Below are positions 8,734 to 16,999 of a DNA stretch of 64,000 nt, one piece after another (position 1 is the first letter of the stretch; every line of letters begins with the position of its first letter). The stretch spans positions 62,001-126,000 of the forward strand of contig JACKPO010000005.1 of the NCBI GenBank assembly GCA_024233515.1, written 5' to 3'. The notes under the pieces were generated by a model. The model did not search any database. It was not told where the DNA came from and saw only the letters and a list, made by a program, of their open reading frames with translations. The DNA is from Chlamydiales bacterium (lineage in GTDB: Bacteria > Chlamydiota > Chlamydiia > Chlamydiales > Simkaniaceae). Position numbers and translations under genes: made by a program.

Positions 8734-9865
8734 AGTCACTCTCCTTTCTCGTCATCTTGCGGCGCGTGGAGGGCTAGAAAAATGGTCTCACCGCCTTGCA
8801 GAAGGATTCACCAAGCGAGGGGCCGATGTGACGATTTTAACGAGCGATCCCCTCCAAGAAAACTCCTCCCATCCCCACATCCATATTCATACTCTTCCCC
8901 TCTCCAAAAAGCTCAACTTTCGGAAGATGAATCAGTTTGATCTCCTCACAAAGAGATGGACAGAAGAGCACCCTGCTTCCATTGTTTTTGGAATGGACCG
9001 AACCCGAAATCAAACTCACATCCGTGCAGGCAATGGAGTTCATGCCGCCTATCTTCAAAAGCGGGCAACTTTTGAGACCTATCCCCCCTATAAACAGTGG
9101 CTGAATCCTCTCAATCAAACCATCTTAAAGATCGAAAAAGAGGCGTTCGAATCAGAAAAGCTAAAGATCCTTTTCACCAACTCCTATATGGTGAAAGAGG
9201 AGATCCTCTCCCATTACAACGTCTCCCCCAATAAAATTGAGGTGATCCATAACGGAGTGGAGTGGAAAGAGATGGAAGGTGATTTTTCCTCGTGGGTGGA
9301 AGGGAAACAAAAAAAATGCCAAGACTACTGTTTAGATCAAAACAGGTACCAGTTTCTCTTTGTGGGAAATGGGTACGAGCGGAAAGGACTTGGCGTCTTA
9401 CTCGAGGCTCTTGCCACCCTTAAGAATCGAGAGTTCCATCTCAGTGTGGTAGGAAAAGACCGGAACCTCCCAGCCTTTAAAAAACGGGCCCGCTCTCTAG
9501 GGTTGCAAAATCATATCCACTTTTTTGGAGCGCAAAAAAACATCCGCCCCTTCTTTCAAATTGCCGACTGTTTAGCGATCCCCTCCCACTATGATCCTTT
9601 TGCCAATGTCACCGTTGAGGCGTTAGCGATGGGTCTTTTTGTCGTCTCCTCAAAAACGAATGGAGGACATGAAGTCCTCAAGAAGGAAAATGGCATGGTC
9701 ATCGAAGAGTTAAGCTCCGTTGAGGCTGTTGCAAATGCTCTGAAAGAAGCAATGGAGGTCCCCAAAACCTGGATCCGTTCAAAAGCCATCCGTTCAAGCG
9801 TCTCCCATCTCGATTTTTCTCAGCAACTTTCTACCTATCTTGACCGATCGATTGAAGTCCTATGA
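8714..9865 (+). CDS. GT4-family glycosyltransferase, probably LPS core
   Basis: 383 residues, a GT-B fold. The N-terminal domain starts with a glycine-rich acceptor loop (HLAARGGLEKWSHRLAEG) as in WaaG-like enzymes; the C-terminal domain has HNGVEW, the donor-site block GNGYERKGLGVLLEAL and the EX7E-type motif DPFANVTVEALAMG, where the first Glu is Asp. It should transfer a sugar from a nucleotide donor to a lipid or LPS acceptor at the cytoplasmic face. It lies between the YbbR gene (20-base overlap) and the lipid A acyltransferase (ATGA overlap), which supports an LPS role. The exact sugar is unknown. Confidence 0.82.
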   Translation: MNLSRIKVTLLSRHLAARGGLEKWSHRLAEGFTKRGADVTILTSDPLQENSSHPHIHIHTLPLSKKLNFRKMNQFDLLTKRWTEEHPASIVFGMDRTRNQTHIRAGNGVHAAYLQKRATFETYPPYKQWLNPLNQTILKIEKEAFESEKLKILFTNSYMVKEEILSHYNVSPNKIEVIHNGVEWKEMEGDFSSWVEGKQKKCQDYCLDQNRYQFLFVGNGYERKGLGVLLEALATLKNREFHLSVVGKDRNLPAFKKRARSLGLQNHIHFFGAQKNIRPFFQIADCLAIPSHYDPFANVTVEALAMGLFVVSSKTNGGHEVLKKENGMVIEELSSVEAVANALKEAMEVPKTWIRSKAIRSSVSHLDFSQQLSTYLDRSIEVL

Positions 9866-11112
9866 ATCTATCCTATCTCGCCATCCGCCTCTTTACCTTC
9901 CCCATAAGTCTTCTCCCCTTTCGAGCGATCCATGCGATGGGGAAGGGACTCGGAACACTCGCCTACTATCTTGTGCCAAAATACCGGAAACGAACCCTTT
10001 CTAACCTCTCCCTTGCAGGGATCGATGATCTCAAGAAAACCGCAAAAGCTTCCTTCCAAAACTTAGCAATCACCCTCCTTGAATATCCTAAATTTGCCCG
10101 GATAAAAACCATCGATGGTGTTCTCTCTTGTGAGAACCCCGAAAAGGCAAAACAACTGATCGATCAGGGAAGTGGCGTCATCTTCTTCTGTGGCCATCAA
10201 GCAAACTGGGAACTCCTCTTTTTGGAAGGAACCTCAAGGATGCCCGGCGTTGCGATCGGAAGACCGATCAAAAATAAAACCCTCTACAGCTGGATTGTTT
10301 CGATCCGTGAAAAATTTGGCGGAAAAATCATCACCCCCAAACAAACGATTAAAGAGGGACTCCGCGCATTGAAGCAGGGAAAGTTTTTAGGGATCGTCGG
10401 TGACCAAGCCCTTCCTGAAAGTGACTACGCCTTCGATTTTTTTGGGCGACGCGCGTGGACAACGCCCGCTCCTGCCATCCTTTCCTACCGCACAGGATGT
10501 CCCATTCTTGTAGCCACTATCAAGCGATCTCGCGGAAAATATGTGATCCACTATTCGGATCCCATTTGGCCCAATCCCGATGCCCCTTTGCAAGAAGAGA
10601 TCCACCGGATGATGAAAGAGTCGCTCCTTATCCTCGAAGAAGATATCCGTAAACGGCCCGGGCAGTGGCTCTGGCAACACAACCGTTGGAAACAAGAAAC
10701 CCCCGATAATGTTTATTACCGCTACCGTTGGGATACGATCTTAATCATCCTCCCCCAAACATTCGATCCTTCTGCTCTTCACACGTTCCGCGAGATCTAC
10801 CCGAAAGCGTTTATCACTCTCCTCGCTCCGCTCGGCACGCACATCCCCTTACAAGATGTCGAGATCAAGTACTATGAAAATGAAGAGGAGCTCTTTTTCA
10901 CCGACTACCGTTTTAAACTTGTATTCAATTTCACCGAAAACAAGAAACTGAAAAAGCACTTCCTTAAACAAAGCGCCTTCAAAGTTCTCACCCTTGACGA
11001 CCTGAAAAATGGTGTGGCAATAGAACATCTCCTTCCTGGGGATGGTTTCTCGATGCTCCTGAAAAAAGCGCTGACCCGCCCCAACACGATTTGGAGAAAA
11101 GATGCCCCATGA
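9862..11112 (+). CDS. htrB: Lipid A late acyltransferase (LpxL/HtrB family) with C-terminal extension
   Basis: 416 residues against about 300 for E. coli LpxL. The acyltransferase domain (about 1-290) has the catalytic HX4E motif as H112-QANW-E117, an N-terminal hydrophobic segment and the closing WLWQHNRWK. It transfers an acyl chain from acyl-ACP to the lipid A precursor at the inner membrane. Residues about 295-416 form an extra domain that starts with a beta-strand/helix/strand pattern (TILIILPQ, ALHTFREIYPKAFITLLAP) resembling the first Rossmann unit of GT9 heptosyltransferases, but it is too short for a full enzyme. The start overlaps the preceding stop as ATGA, and the end overlaps rsmE by 11 bases. 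Confidence 0.9.
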   Translation: MNLSYLAIRLFTFPISLLPFRAIHAMGKGLGTLAYYLVPKYRKRTLSNLSLAGIDDLKKTAKASFQNLAITLLEYPKFARIKTIDGVLSCENPEKAKQLIDQGSGVIFFCGHQANWELLFLEGTSRMPGVAIGRPIKNKTLYSWIVSIREKFGGKIITPKQTIKEGLRALKQGKFLGIVGDQALPESDYAFDFFGRRAWTTPAPAILSYRTGCPILVATIKRSRGKYVIHYSDPIWPNPDAPLQEEIHRMMKESLLILEEDIRKRPGQWLWQHNRWKQETPDNVYYRYRWDTILIILPQTFDPSALHTFREIYPKAFITLLAPLGTHIPLQDVEIKYYENEEELFFTDYRFKLVFNFTENKKLKKHFLKQSAFKVLTLDDLKNGVAIEHLLPGDGFSMLLKKALTRPNTIWRKDAP

Positions 11113-11794
11113 CCGTTTTTACATCGATGCTCCCCTCGATCAAAAGTGCGACCTTGAAGGGGATGAGTTCCAACACCTCACCCGCGTGATGCGAAAAAAA
11201 GAAGGGGATGAGATCGAACTGATCAATGGACGGCATAAGCTCGCTCTTGCGCGCATTGAGGCAATCGAAAAACGATCCGCCCACCTCACTATCCTTCACT
11301 GCAAAGAGCAAAAGCCCCTCCTTCCTCCCCTAACGCTTGTTCAAGCGATGCCGAAACTCTCTAACCTTGAATTGATCCTCCAAAAAGGGACAGAGCTTGG
11401 GGTCTCCACCTTTTGGATTTTTCAATCCACCCATAGCGAGAAAAAAGAGTTATCTGAAACGCAAAAGAAACGGCTCGATCACATCGTGATCTCAGCCATG
11501 AAGCAGTGTGGTCGCCTCGATCGCCCCGAGTTGAAGTGGGGCTTTCCCGATCCACTCCCGGGTCATGTCTATGTAGGGACCCTTGGTGGTGAAAAGACTC
11601 CCCATCTCACTGAGGTGGCTCAACATCCAGCGACTTTGATCATAGGCCCCGAAAAAGGACTGACTGAAGAAGAGATAAAGAAGTATGAGGCTGCAGGCCA
11701 GGGTGTATCCCTTGGACCCTACACCTTGCGTGCTGAGACTGCTGCGATTGCTGGGCTGGCGATTTTGGGGAACCAGTCCTTGGAGAAAAGTTAA
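11102..11794 (+). CDS. rsmE: 16S rRNA (uracil1498-N3)-methyltransferase
   Basis: 230 residues, normal for RsmE. A PUA-like N-terminal domain (HLTRVMRKKEGDEIEL) is followed by a SPOUT/trefoil-knot domain with IGPEKGLTEEE (about 182-192) and the knot motif LGPYTLRAETAAIAGL, which binds S-adenosylmethionine. It methylates U1498 of 16S rRNA in the assembled 30S subunit. It is last in the dacA-YbbR-GT4-htrB operon and overlaps htrB by 11 bases. A minus-strand open frame enters its 3' 300 bases; rsmE is the real gene in the shared segment. Confidence 0.93.
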   Translation: MPHDRFYIDAPLDQKCDLEGDEFQHLTRVMRKKEGDEIELINGRHKLALARIEAIEKRSAHLTILHCKEQKPLLPPLTLVQAMPKLSNLELILQKGTELGVSTFWIFQSTHSEKKELSETQKKRLDHIVISAMKQCGRLDRPELKWGFPDPLPGHVYVGTLGGEKTPHLTEVAQHPATLIIGPEKGLTEEEIKKYEAAGQGVSLGPYTLRAETAAIAGLAILGNQSLEKS

Positions 11795-12586
11795 GCATCG
11801 AGTCCCAAAGGAACTCCCCCCTTTTGCTTCCTTATAAGCTTCCATTTCCTCAATAAGGTCATTTCTCTTCTCTGTTTCGGTCTCAATTGCTTTCCAAAAA
11901 GCCTGATCAGCGCCGACCTTTTTCTCCTTCACATCTTGAGCTTTTGCTCTGACGTCAGCCATAGCCGTTTTGAAAGCTGCATAAGCAGGAAAGCTCCCTC
12001 TCTTCGCTTGAATGACGACCGCTCGATTCCAAAGGGTGCGAAACTCTCCTGAGATCGTAACATTTCGCTGCGATAAATTAGTCCGCTTATCCCCTCTTAG
12101 ATCGACCTTTCTCACCTCTGGATCGAAAGAGTAATCTCTGACATCGAAGGCTTTTCCTGCAGCGAGTCGGTAGGTGAGAGCAGCGCACGTCATGACCGAA
12201 TCAATTTCCTTTCTACAGAGACCACACTGATTCACCAATCCATTTCCCCTTTGAGCTTCCGAATTCTGATAAAGCGAATCAGGTTTCATAATATGGAGTT
12301 TTGCAAGGTTGATATACCCTTTTTCATCGAGATCATCTCTCTTTACCCAGACCTTTAAAGCGGTCGGCAACTTCTCGTAATCAATCGATCCATCTCTTCG
12401 TTGCCAAGCAACACTTCCTTGAGTCTTGGCGATCTCTAGAGCGAGGGCATGGATTCCCTTCACAAGACTTTCTCCACATCCAGGAATGAGGTGAACAACT
12501 GGGGCGCCTCCCATCTGCATCAGATTGCACTGGAGGGCATCTGCGGTTGGCCCGAAAAAATCTGTCGAAGATTTAAAGAAAATCAT
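11492..12586 (-). CDS. Hypothetical protein, probably 3'-truncated; frame runs into rsmE antisense
   Basis: 364 codons, of which only the first 264 or so lie outside rsmE; the remaining 100 are the complement of the rsmE 3' end and are unlikely to be selected protein. I do not recognise the family. The N-terminal part has a Gly/Cys-containing stretch (PVVHLIPGCGESLVKGIH) and a Cys pair (QCGLCRKEID, about 121-130). There is no signal peptide. A GGGG lies just before the ATG, and the AT-rich gap to pyk contains TATAAT at 12621-12616. The natural stop seems lost, so the gene may be a decaying remnant. Confidence 0.5.
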   Translation of the reverse strand: MIFFKSSTDFFGPTADALQCNLMQMGGAPVVHLIPGCGESLVKGIHALALEIAKTQGSVAWQRRDGSIDYEKLPTALKVWVKRDDLDEKGYINLAKLHIMKPDSLYQNSEAQRGNGLVNQCGLCRKEIDSVMTCAALTYRLAAGKAFDVRDYSFDPEVRKVDLRGDKRTNLSQRNVTISGEFRTLWNRAVVIQAKRGSFPAYAAFKTAMADVRAKAQDVKEKKVGADQAFWKAIETETEKRNDLIEEMEAYKEAKGGSSFGTRCLTFLQGLVPQNRQPSNRSSLSTQGVGSKGYTLACSLILLYLFFSQSFFGAYDQSRWMLSHLSEMGSLFTTKGPYIDMTREWIGKAPLQLGAIEATTLLHG

Positions 12587-12655
12587 ACTACCCCAATCTT
12601 TGATTTGATCGTAATTATAATTAATTCGTAATTAAATTAAATAATAAAAATAAAT

Positions 12656-14443
12656 TTAAGTATTACAAACTTGATTGATCATTTCTTGCTCAGAATCGAC
12701 GATTCCCTCAAAGATGAGCCCCCGAACGGGGTCTAGGGTGACCATTTGGTCTTTTTTCAGGATCGTGCAGGCAGCATCGGCCCTCACAAGAACGGGTATT
12801 TTGAGATTGCGCCCAAATTCTTTTGCAAGCTCCTCAGAACGAGAATCATCGGGATGGTTCTGCAAGACAAGGCCCAAGGCTCCCTTAAGATGGGGCTCAA
12901 ACCCTTCCATGCAGTGAGACATCACGACAAGTTTATTTTTGAAATTGTAAGAGGATTCAGGATCAAAGCTGAGGAAAAAGTCGACCTCCCCATGGACTTT
13001 TTTCCCATTTCCTGGACATCCGCGGACAAGGACCGCTCCAATATTGTCGACCACCATCACATTCGTGGTCCCAGAAACCCCAAAGGGAGTTCCTGAGGTG
13101 ATCACAATCAGATCTCCATAACTCACGAGTTTGCTTGTCAGAGCAAAGCAGCTTGCTTTTTGCACCCCCTCTTTCACATCTTTTACCGCTGCAAGGACAG
13201 GAACTGCTCCCCACACAAAGGCGAGCTGGTGATAGGTCTCCTCGTCGGGTGTAACCGCAATGATGGGCATTTCAGGGCGAAACCGTCCCATAAGGCGCGC
13301 CGTGAATCCACTTGTTGTGAGCGCAATGAGCGCTTTTCCATGTGCGCTGTAGGCGCTTTTGACCGCAGCAAGTGCCACAGAAGAGGAGATGTCATGAAAG
13401 GTATGATCGGAAGCATCTTTGTAGAAAAATTCCTCATATTTGAAATCCTTTTCTGCCTCAACAATGGTGCTCCGCATCATTTTGACCGTTTCAACAGGAT
13501 ATTGACCGACCGCCGTTTCGCCGCTGAGCATGACAGCAGAGGTGCTGTCATAAATGGCGTTGGCGACATCGGAGACTTCAGCACGTGTGGGACGAGGGTT
13601 CGAAATCATTGACTCAAGCATCTGCGTCGCTGTAACCACCGGTTTAAACGACTGGTAACATTTTCGGATCATCACCTTTTGGAGTTTTGGAACTTGCGTG
13701 ACTGGAAGCTCGACTCCCAAATCCCCACGCGCCACCATAATTCCATCGGCAGCCTGCAATATGCTATCAAAATTCTTCACTCCCAAAGCATTCTCAATTT
13801 TAGCGATCACCATCACATGAGAGGCATTGTTATTTTTTAGGAGTTCCTTAATGGTATAGATGTGTTCTGCGCTTCGAATAAAAGAAGCTGCTAAAAGATC
13901 CACCCCTTCTCTGCAACCAAATTCTATGTCCTGAATATCTCTTTCCGTCACGGCGGGGAGATTTAGATCAGCATTGGGAATATTTACCCCTTTCTGGGAC
14001 TTCAAAATTCCAGGATTTTCAACCTCAACAACCAAGTGGTCTTTTTTCTTTTTCACCACTTTTGTTTCGATATAGCCATCATCGAAAAGAATCATTCCCC
14101 CTTCCTTGACATCATGGATGACTTCAAAGGGTTCTAAGGTGATTTCACCTTCTTTAGGAGTTTGCCGAATGGTAAGAGTCTCTCCTTTTTTCAGCTCGAT
14201 GGGCTTTTGAAGAACGCCGACGCGTACCTCAGGTCCTTTCGTATCGAGCATAATCGCAAGAGGAATCCCTTTTTCAGCGCGGGCTTTTTTTAGAAACTCA
14301 ATTGTTTGCTTATGCTGATCATGTCCTCCGTGACTCATATTGATCCGGGCAACATTCATCCCTGCATCTATGAGTTTCACAATCATCTCGTAGCTATTTG
14401 TCGCTGGTCCGAGAGTACAGATAATTTTCGTTCGTGTCCGCAT
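12656..14443 (-). CDS. pyk: Pyruvate kinase with extra C-terminal domain
   Basis: 595 residues; the standard enzyme is about 480. The catalytic part has KIICTLGPAT, INMSHG, the KIENALG region, MVARGDLGVEL and the TATQMLESM motif. It converts phosphoenolpyruvate and ADP to pyruvate and ATP. Residues about 485-595 are an added domain whose end (IPVLVRADAACTILKKDQM, then LDPVRGLIFEG) resembles the swivelling PEP-utiliser domain that some Bacillus-type pyruvate kinases carry; the usual TSH catalytic triad is absent, so it is probably structural or regulatory. Neighbour of uvrA in Chlamydia as I recall; here an autotransporter gene lies between them. Confidence 0.95.
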   Translation of the reverse strand: MRTRTKIICTLGPATNSYEMIVKLIDAGMNVARINMSHGGHDQHKQTIEFLKKARAEKGIPLAIMLDTKGPEVRVGVLQKPIELKKGETLTIRQTPKEGEITLEPFEVIHDVKEGGMILFDDGYIETKVVKKKKDHLVVEVENPGILKSQKGVNIPNADLNLPAVTERDIQDIEFGCREGVDLLAASFIRSAEHIYTIKELLKNNNASHVMVIAKIENALGVKNFDSILQAADGIMVARGDLGVELPVTQVPKLQKVMIRKCYQSFKPVVTATQMLESMISNPRPTRAEVSDVANAIYDSTSAVMLSGETAVGQYPVETVKMMRSTIVEAEKDFKYEEFFYKDASDHTFHDISSSVALAAVKSAYSAHGKALIALTTSGFTARLMGRFRPEMPIIAVTPDEETYHQLAFVWGAVPVLAAVKDVKEGVQKASCFALTSKLVSYGDLIVITSGTPFGVSGTTNVMVVDNIGAVLVRGCPGNGKKVHGEVDFFLSFDPESSYNFKNKLVVMSHCMEGFEPHLKGALGLVLQNHPDDSRSEELAKEFGRNLKIPVLVRADAACTILKKDQMVTLDPVRGLIFEGIVDSEQEMINQVCNT

Positions 14444-14531
14444 ACTCTCCCTTATACAGAATTCCCCCTTATCTTGAAAATCACTAATTGCAGCGCACTC
14501 GCACCATCTGGATCATAATTTTGATAGGGAA

Positions 14532-14570
14532 TAAAAAAAACCTGCTGCAAATTCATTTGCAGCAGGTTTT
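14532..14570 (-). terminator. Rho-independent terminator of the autotransporter gene
   Basis: Perfect stem of about 15 bp (AACCTGCTGCAAA core) with a four-base loop. Read on the minus strand it ends in eight Ts, 24 bases after the autotransporter stop codon, and separates that gene from pyk downstream. Confidence 0.88.
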
Positions 14571-14593
14571 TCTAAGAGAGAGTAACCCGCAGA

Positions 14594-16861
14594 TTAGAAG
14601 CGGTAAGTCATCTCCAAAGACAAGGTTTGAGAGAAGAGGATATTTCCCCATTCTCCTTGGTAGTTCACTCCAAACTCTGGAATGTTCCGATTATTAGGAA
14701 TAAACCATCCACCGAGATAGAGGGCTCCAATATTCTGCACTTTATCATCGAAGAGTTGGACATCAAACGTTGAAGCAGAGCCTACGAAATAGGTCGAAAC
14801 CTTGTTCGCATTGAATGGAGCTTGGTTCACATAACTCGCTCCTTCTTCAAACTTGAAGGTTCCATAAGCTCCTTCTTTATACTGAGTGAGTCGAAGACCC
14901 ACCTCAGAACGGAGAACTGAAGCATAGTGAGATCCAATTCTTAGGTTCAATCCGGAGCTTCCATGCTCTCTCACTTTTCCTTGCCAGTTGTTCACCCAAT
15001 CAAACTGAACAAACGGAGTGATTAGGAAAGAATCGCTCATCTTGAAAGGAGCCTCTACTCCTAGATGTGGAGCAAAAAGCCATCCGTGGATCGTTGACTT
15101 TGACTCGATAAAGCCAAGTGTCTTACGGTAGTTGCGGAACTGATAGAGTCCGCCCCATAGCGCAGCTTCAATGGTAACATATGGCCCATACCATGCACCA
15201 TAAATGGTTGCTAGTTCTTGGTTCACTTTTCCTTTTCCAAGGCTTTGCGAGTAGTGAACGTCTTGGAATGAATAAGCAAGACCACCCCCAATCATTCCTT
15301 CTTCCCAACCGTTGTAATCAAACCCTAGAAGAGCTCCAATGCTTCGATCACGAATCGTTGGGATTGCATCATGCTTTTTGATTCTTTCGTAGGTTCCGAA
15401 AGGAGCAAGCCATACTGCATATTTTTCATCCATCGGACTATTGGGTTTTCCAGCGTAATAGATCTTATCGGTTGCATCAGCTGTCAAGGCTGAAAGCTGT
15501 GGGTTATTTTCATCGACCTTTGAACCATATTTATCTGGCTTTCTGATGTGATTACTAAGAACAACAGACGAGAGCGTAAAGATCGAACTTGCAAAGGCAT
15601 TCCCAGAACCAAAACTTTTGGGATCCACAGCAGCTAGAATCTCATCTGCAATTGCAACCGCAAGTACTTCCTGTGACCCTAAAGTGACGGGAGGAAGATA
15701 TCCTGTAAGATTTGTCGTCGTTCCATCCGGAGCAACAAGGGCCTGAAAAGAGGTCAGGTCGTTTTGGTATCCTCCAATTAACCCTACCCCTGAATCAGCA
15801 ATTGCAACGGCGTAGACCTCTCCAGTAGCTATAGTTTTAGTAATATCTCCTGTTAGGAGATTTGCCACTCCCGAAGAAGAAATCATCGCTGCGTATAGAT
15901 TTCCGGATCCATCAAGCCCCCCAACAAGTGAAGTCCCAGATGCGTTGATCGCAACATCTCGGAGATCGATATTAACCGAAGGAGCTCCTGGTCCCGTTAC
16001 TTTTGTAGCTACTCCACTAGGGGATATGGTGACCAAATAAATCCCATTCCCATCATATCCCCCGGCGATCGCGTAATCTCCATTACCGATATCAACCGCT
16101 ACGATGTGAGGACTAAAACCTCCTGCGATAAGAGTATCTCCAGATACCGATGTCGCAACCCCACTCGGTGAAATAAGAGCGAGATAGGCATTAGAATTAT
16201 CCAATCCACCGATGATTCCATTTCCCGAATTATTAATAGCAACTGAATTAACTGCTCCACTGCTACTTGGAGCATTAGCACCTGAAATGGGCGTAAGATC
16301 TCCACTTGGGGAGACAAGAGCTGCATAAGTTAGGTTACCAGCTGTAAGCGTTCCTCCAATAATTCCTAGTCGCGAATCATTGATGTCTACAGAGTTGATC
16401 CCCCCTTCGGTGGTGGGAGAAAAGAGTTCTGTTACAACTCCCGTTGGAGAAACAAGACCGGCATAAATATAAGAAGGACTGGTATTCGTCCGCCCCCCAC
16501 CAATCATTCCATATTGAGTGGAATTAATCGCAACAGAATTCTGTTGCCCTGTAGAAGGAACAGTTGGGGTCAAAGCTGTTGCAACGCCCGTTGGGGAAAC
16601 AATTGCAGCATATCCATCACCCGCAATAATACCATATCCAGAAGCGTTGATATCTACAGCGTGGATTTGTCCTGAAGTAGCAAGATCTCCTGTCATCGGA
16701 GTGACCACTCCATTTTCTGAAACTAACCCTTGATAGGGCTTATTCCCACTATCATTATAGTACCCTCCAATGATTCCATAAGTCGTCGCATGCCCTTCTT
16801 TCGAAAGGATGAGAGAGGTAAAAAAGAGGCCATAAGCCATGATTTTTGTCATTTTATTCAT
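14594..16861 (-). CDS. Autotransporter with eight HAF-like passenger repeats
   Basis: 755 residues. A signal peptide (about 1-25, ending EGHA) precedes about eight repeats of some 45-50 residues (about 27-405), each with a start of the type GIIGG-x-DxSGN, a core of the type YAALVSPSGVxT and an end of the type VAINxSG. These resemble the HAF extracellular repeat and may build a beta-propeller or solenoid. After a linker (about 405-485), residues about 490-755 form an autotransporter beta-barrel (GALLGFDYNGWEEGMIGGGL; final residues LEMTYRF with terminal Phe). It should export the repeat domain to the cell surface (type V secretion). It is not a Pmp: GGAI and FxxN motifs are absent. AAGGAG six bases before the ATG; own terminator. 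Confidence 0.82.
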   Translation of the reverse strand: MNKMTKIMAYGLFFTSLILSKEGHATTYGIIGGYYNDSGNKPYQGLVSENGVVTPMTGDLATSGQIHAVDINASGYGIIAGDGYAAIVSPTGVATALTPTVPSTGQQNSVAINSTQYGMIGGGRTNTSPSYIYAGLVSPTGVVTELFSPTTEGGINSVDINDSRLGIIGGTLTAGNLTYAALVSPSGDLTPISGANAPSSSGAVNSVAINNSGNGIIGGLDNSNAYLALISPSGVATSVSGDTLIAGGFSPHIVAVDIGNGDYAIAGGYDGNGIYLVTISPSGVATKVTGPGAPSVNIDLRDVAINASGTSLVGGLDGSGNLYAAMISSSGVANLLTGDITKTIATGEVYAVAIADSGVGLIGGYQNDLTSFQALVAPDGTTTNLTGYLPPVTLGSQEVLAVAIADEILAAVDPKSFGSGNAFASSIFTLSSVVLSNHIRKPDKYGSKVDENNPQLSALTADATDKIYYAGKPNSPMDEKYAVWLAPFGTYERIKKHDAIPTIRDRSIGALLGFDYNGWEEGMIGGGLAYSFQDVHYSQSLGKGKVNQELATIYGAWYGPYVTIEAALWGGLYQFRNYRKTLGFIESKSTIHGWLFAPHLGVEAPFKMSDSFLITPFVQFDWVNNWQGKVREHGSSGLNLRIGSHYASVLRSEVGLRLTQYKEGAYGTFKFEEGASYVNQAPFNANKVSTYFVGSASTFDVQLFDDKVQNIGALYLGGWFIPNNRNIPEFGVNYQGEWGNILFSQTLSLEMTYRF

Positions 16862-16999
16862 AAAATACTCCTTTTTCTTCCTTCTAACCTACTCGAGAGG
16901 TTTTTGTAAGCTTTTTTTAGGAGGGGAGCTATCTTTTTGGGGGCACCCTCTTGAGATTAATCATGTTACATAAACCCAAAATACGATAGACTTCCTCCT

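Noticed and set aside
13160..13612. 150-codon plus-strand frame
   Set aside because: Antisense to the pyruvate kinase catalytic region.
14594..16861. Assignment of the autotransporter as a polymorphic membrane protein (Pmp)
   Set aside because: The GGAI and FxxN repeats that define Pmp proteins are absent.
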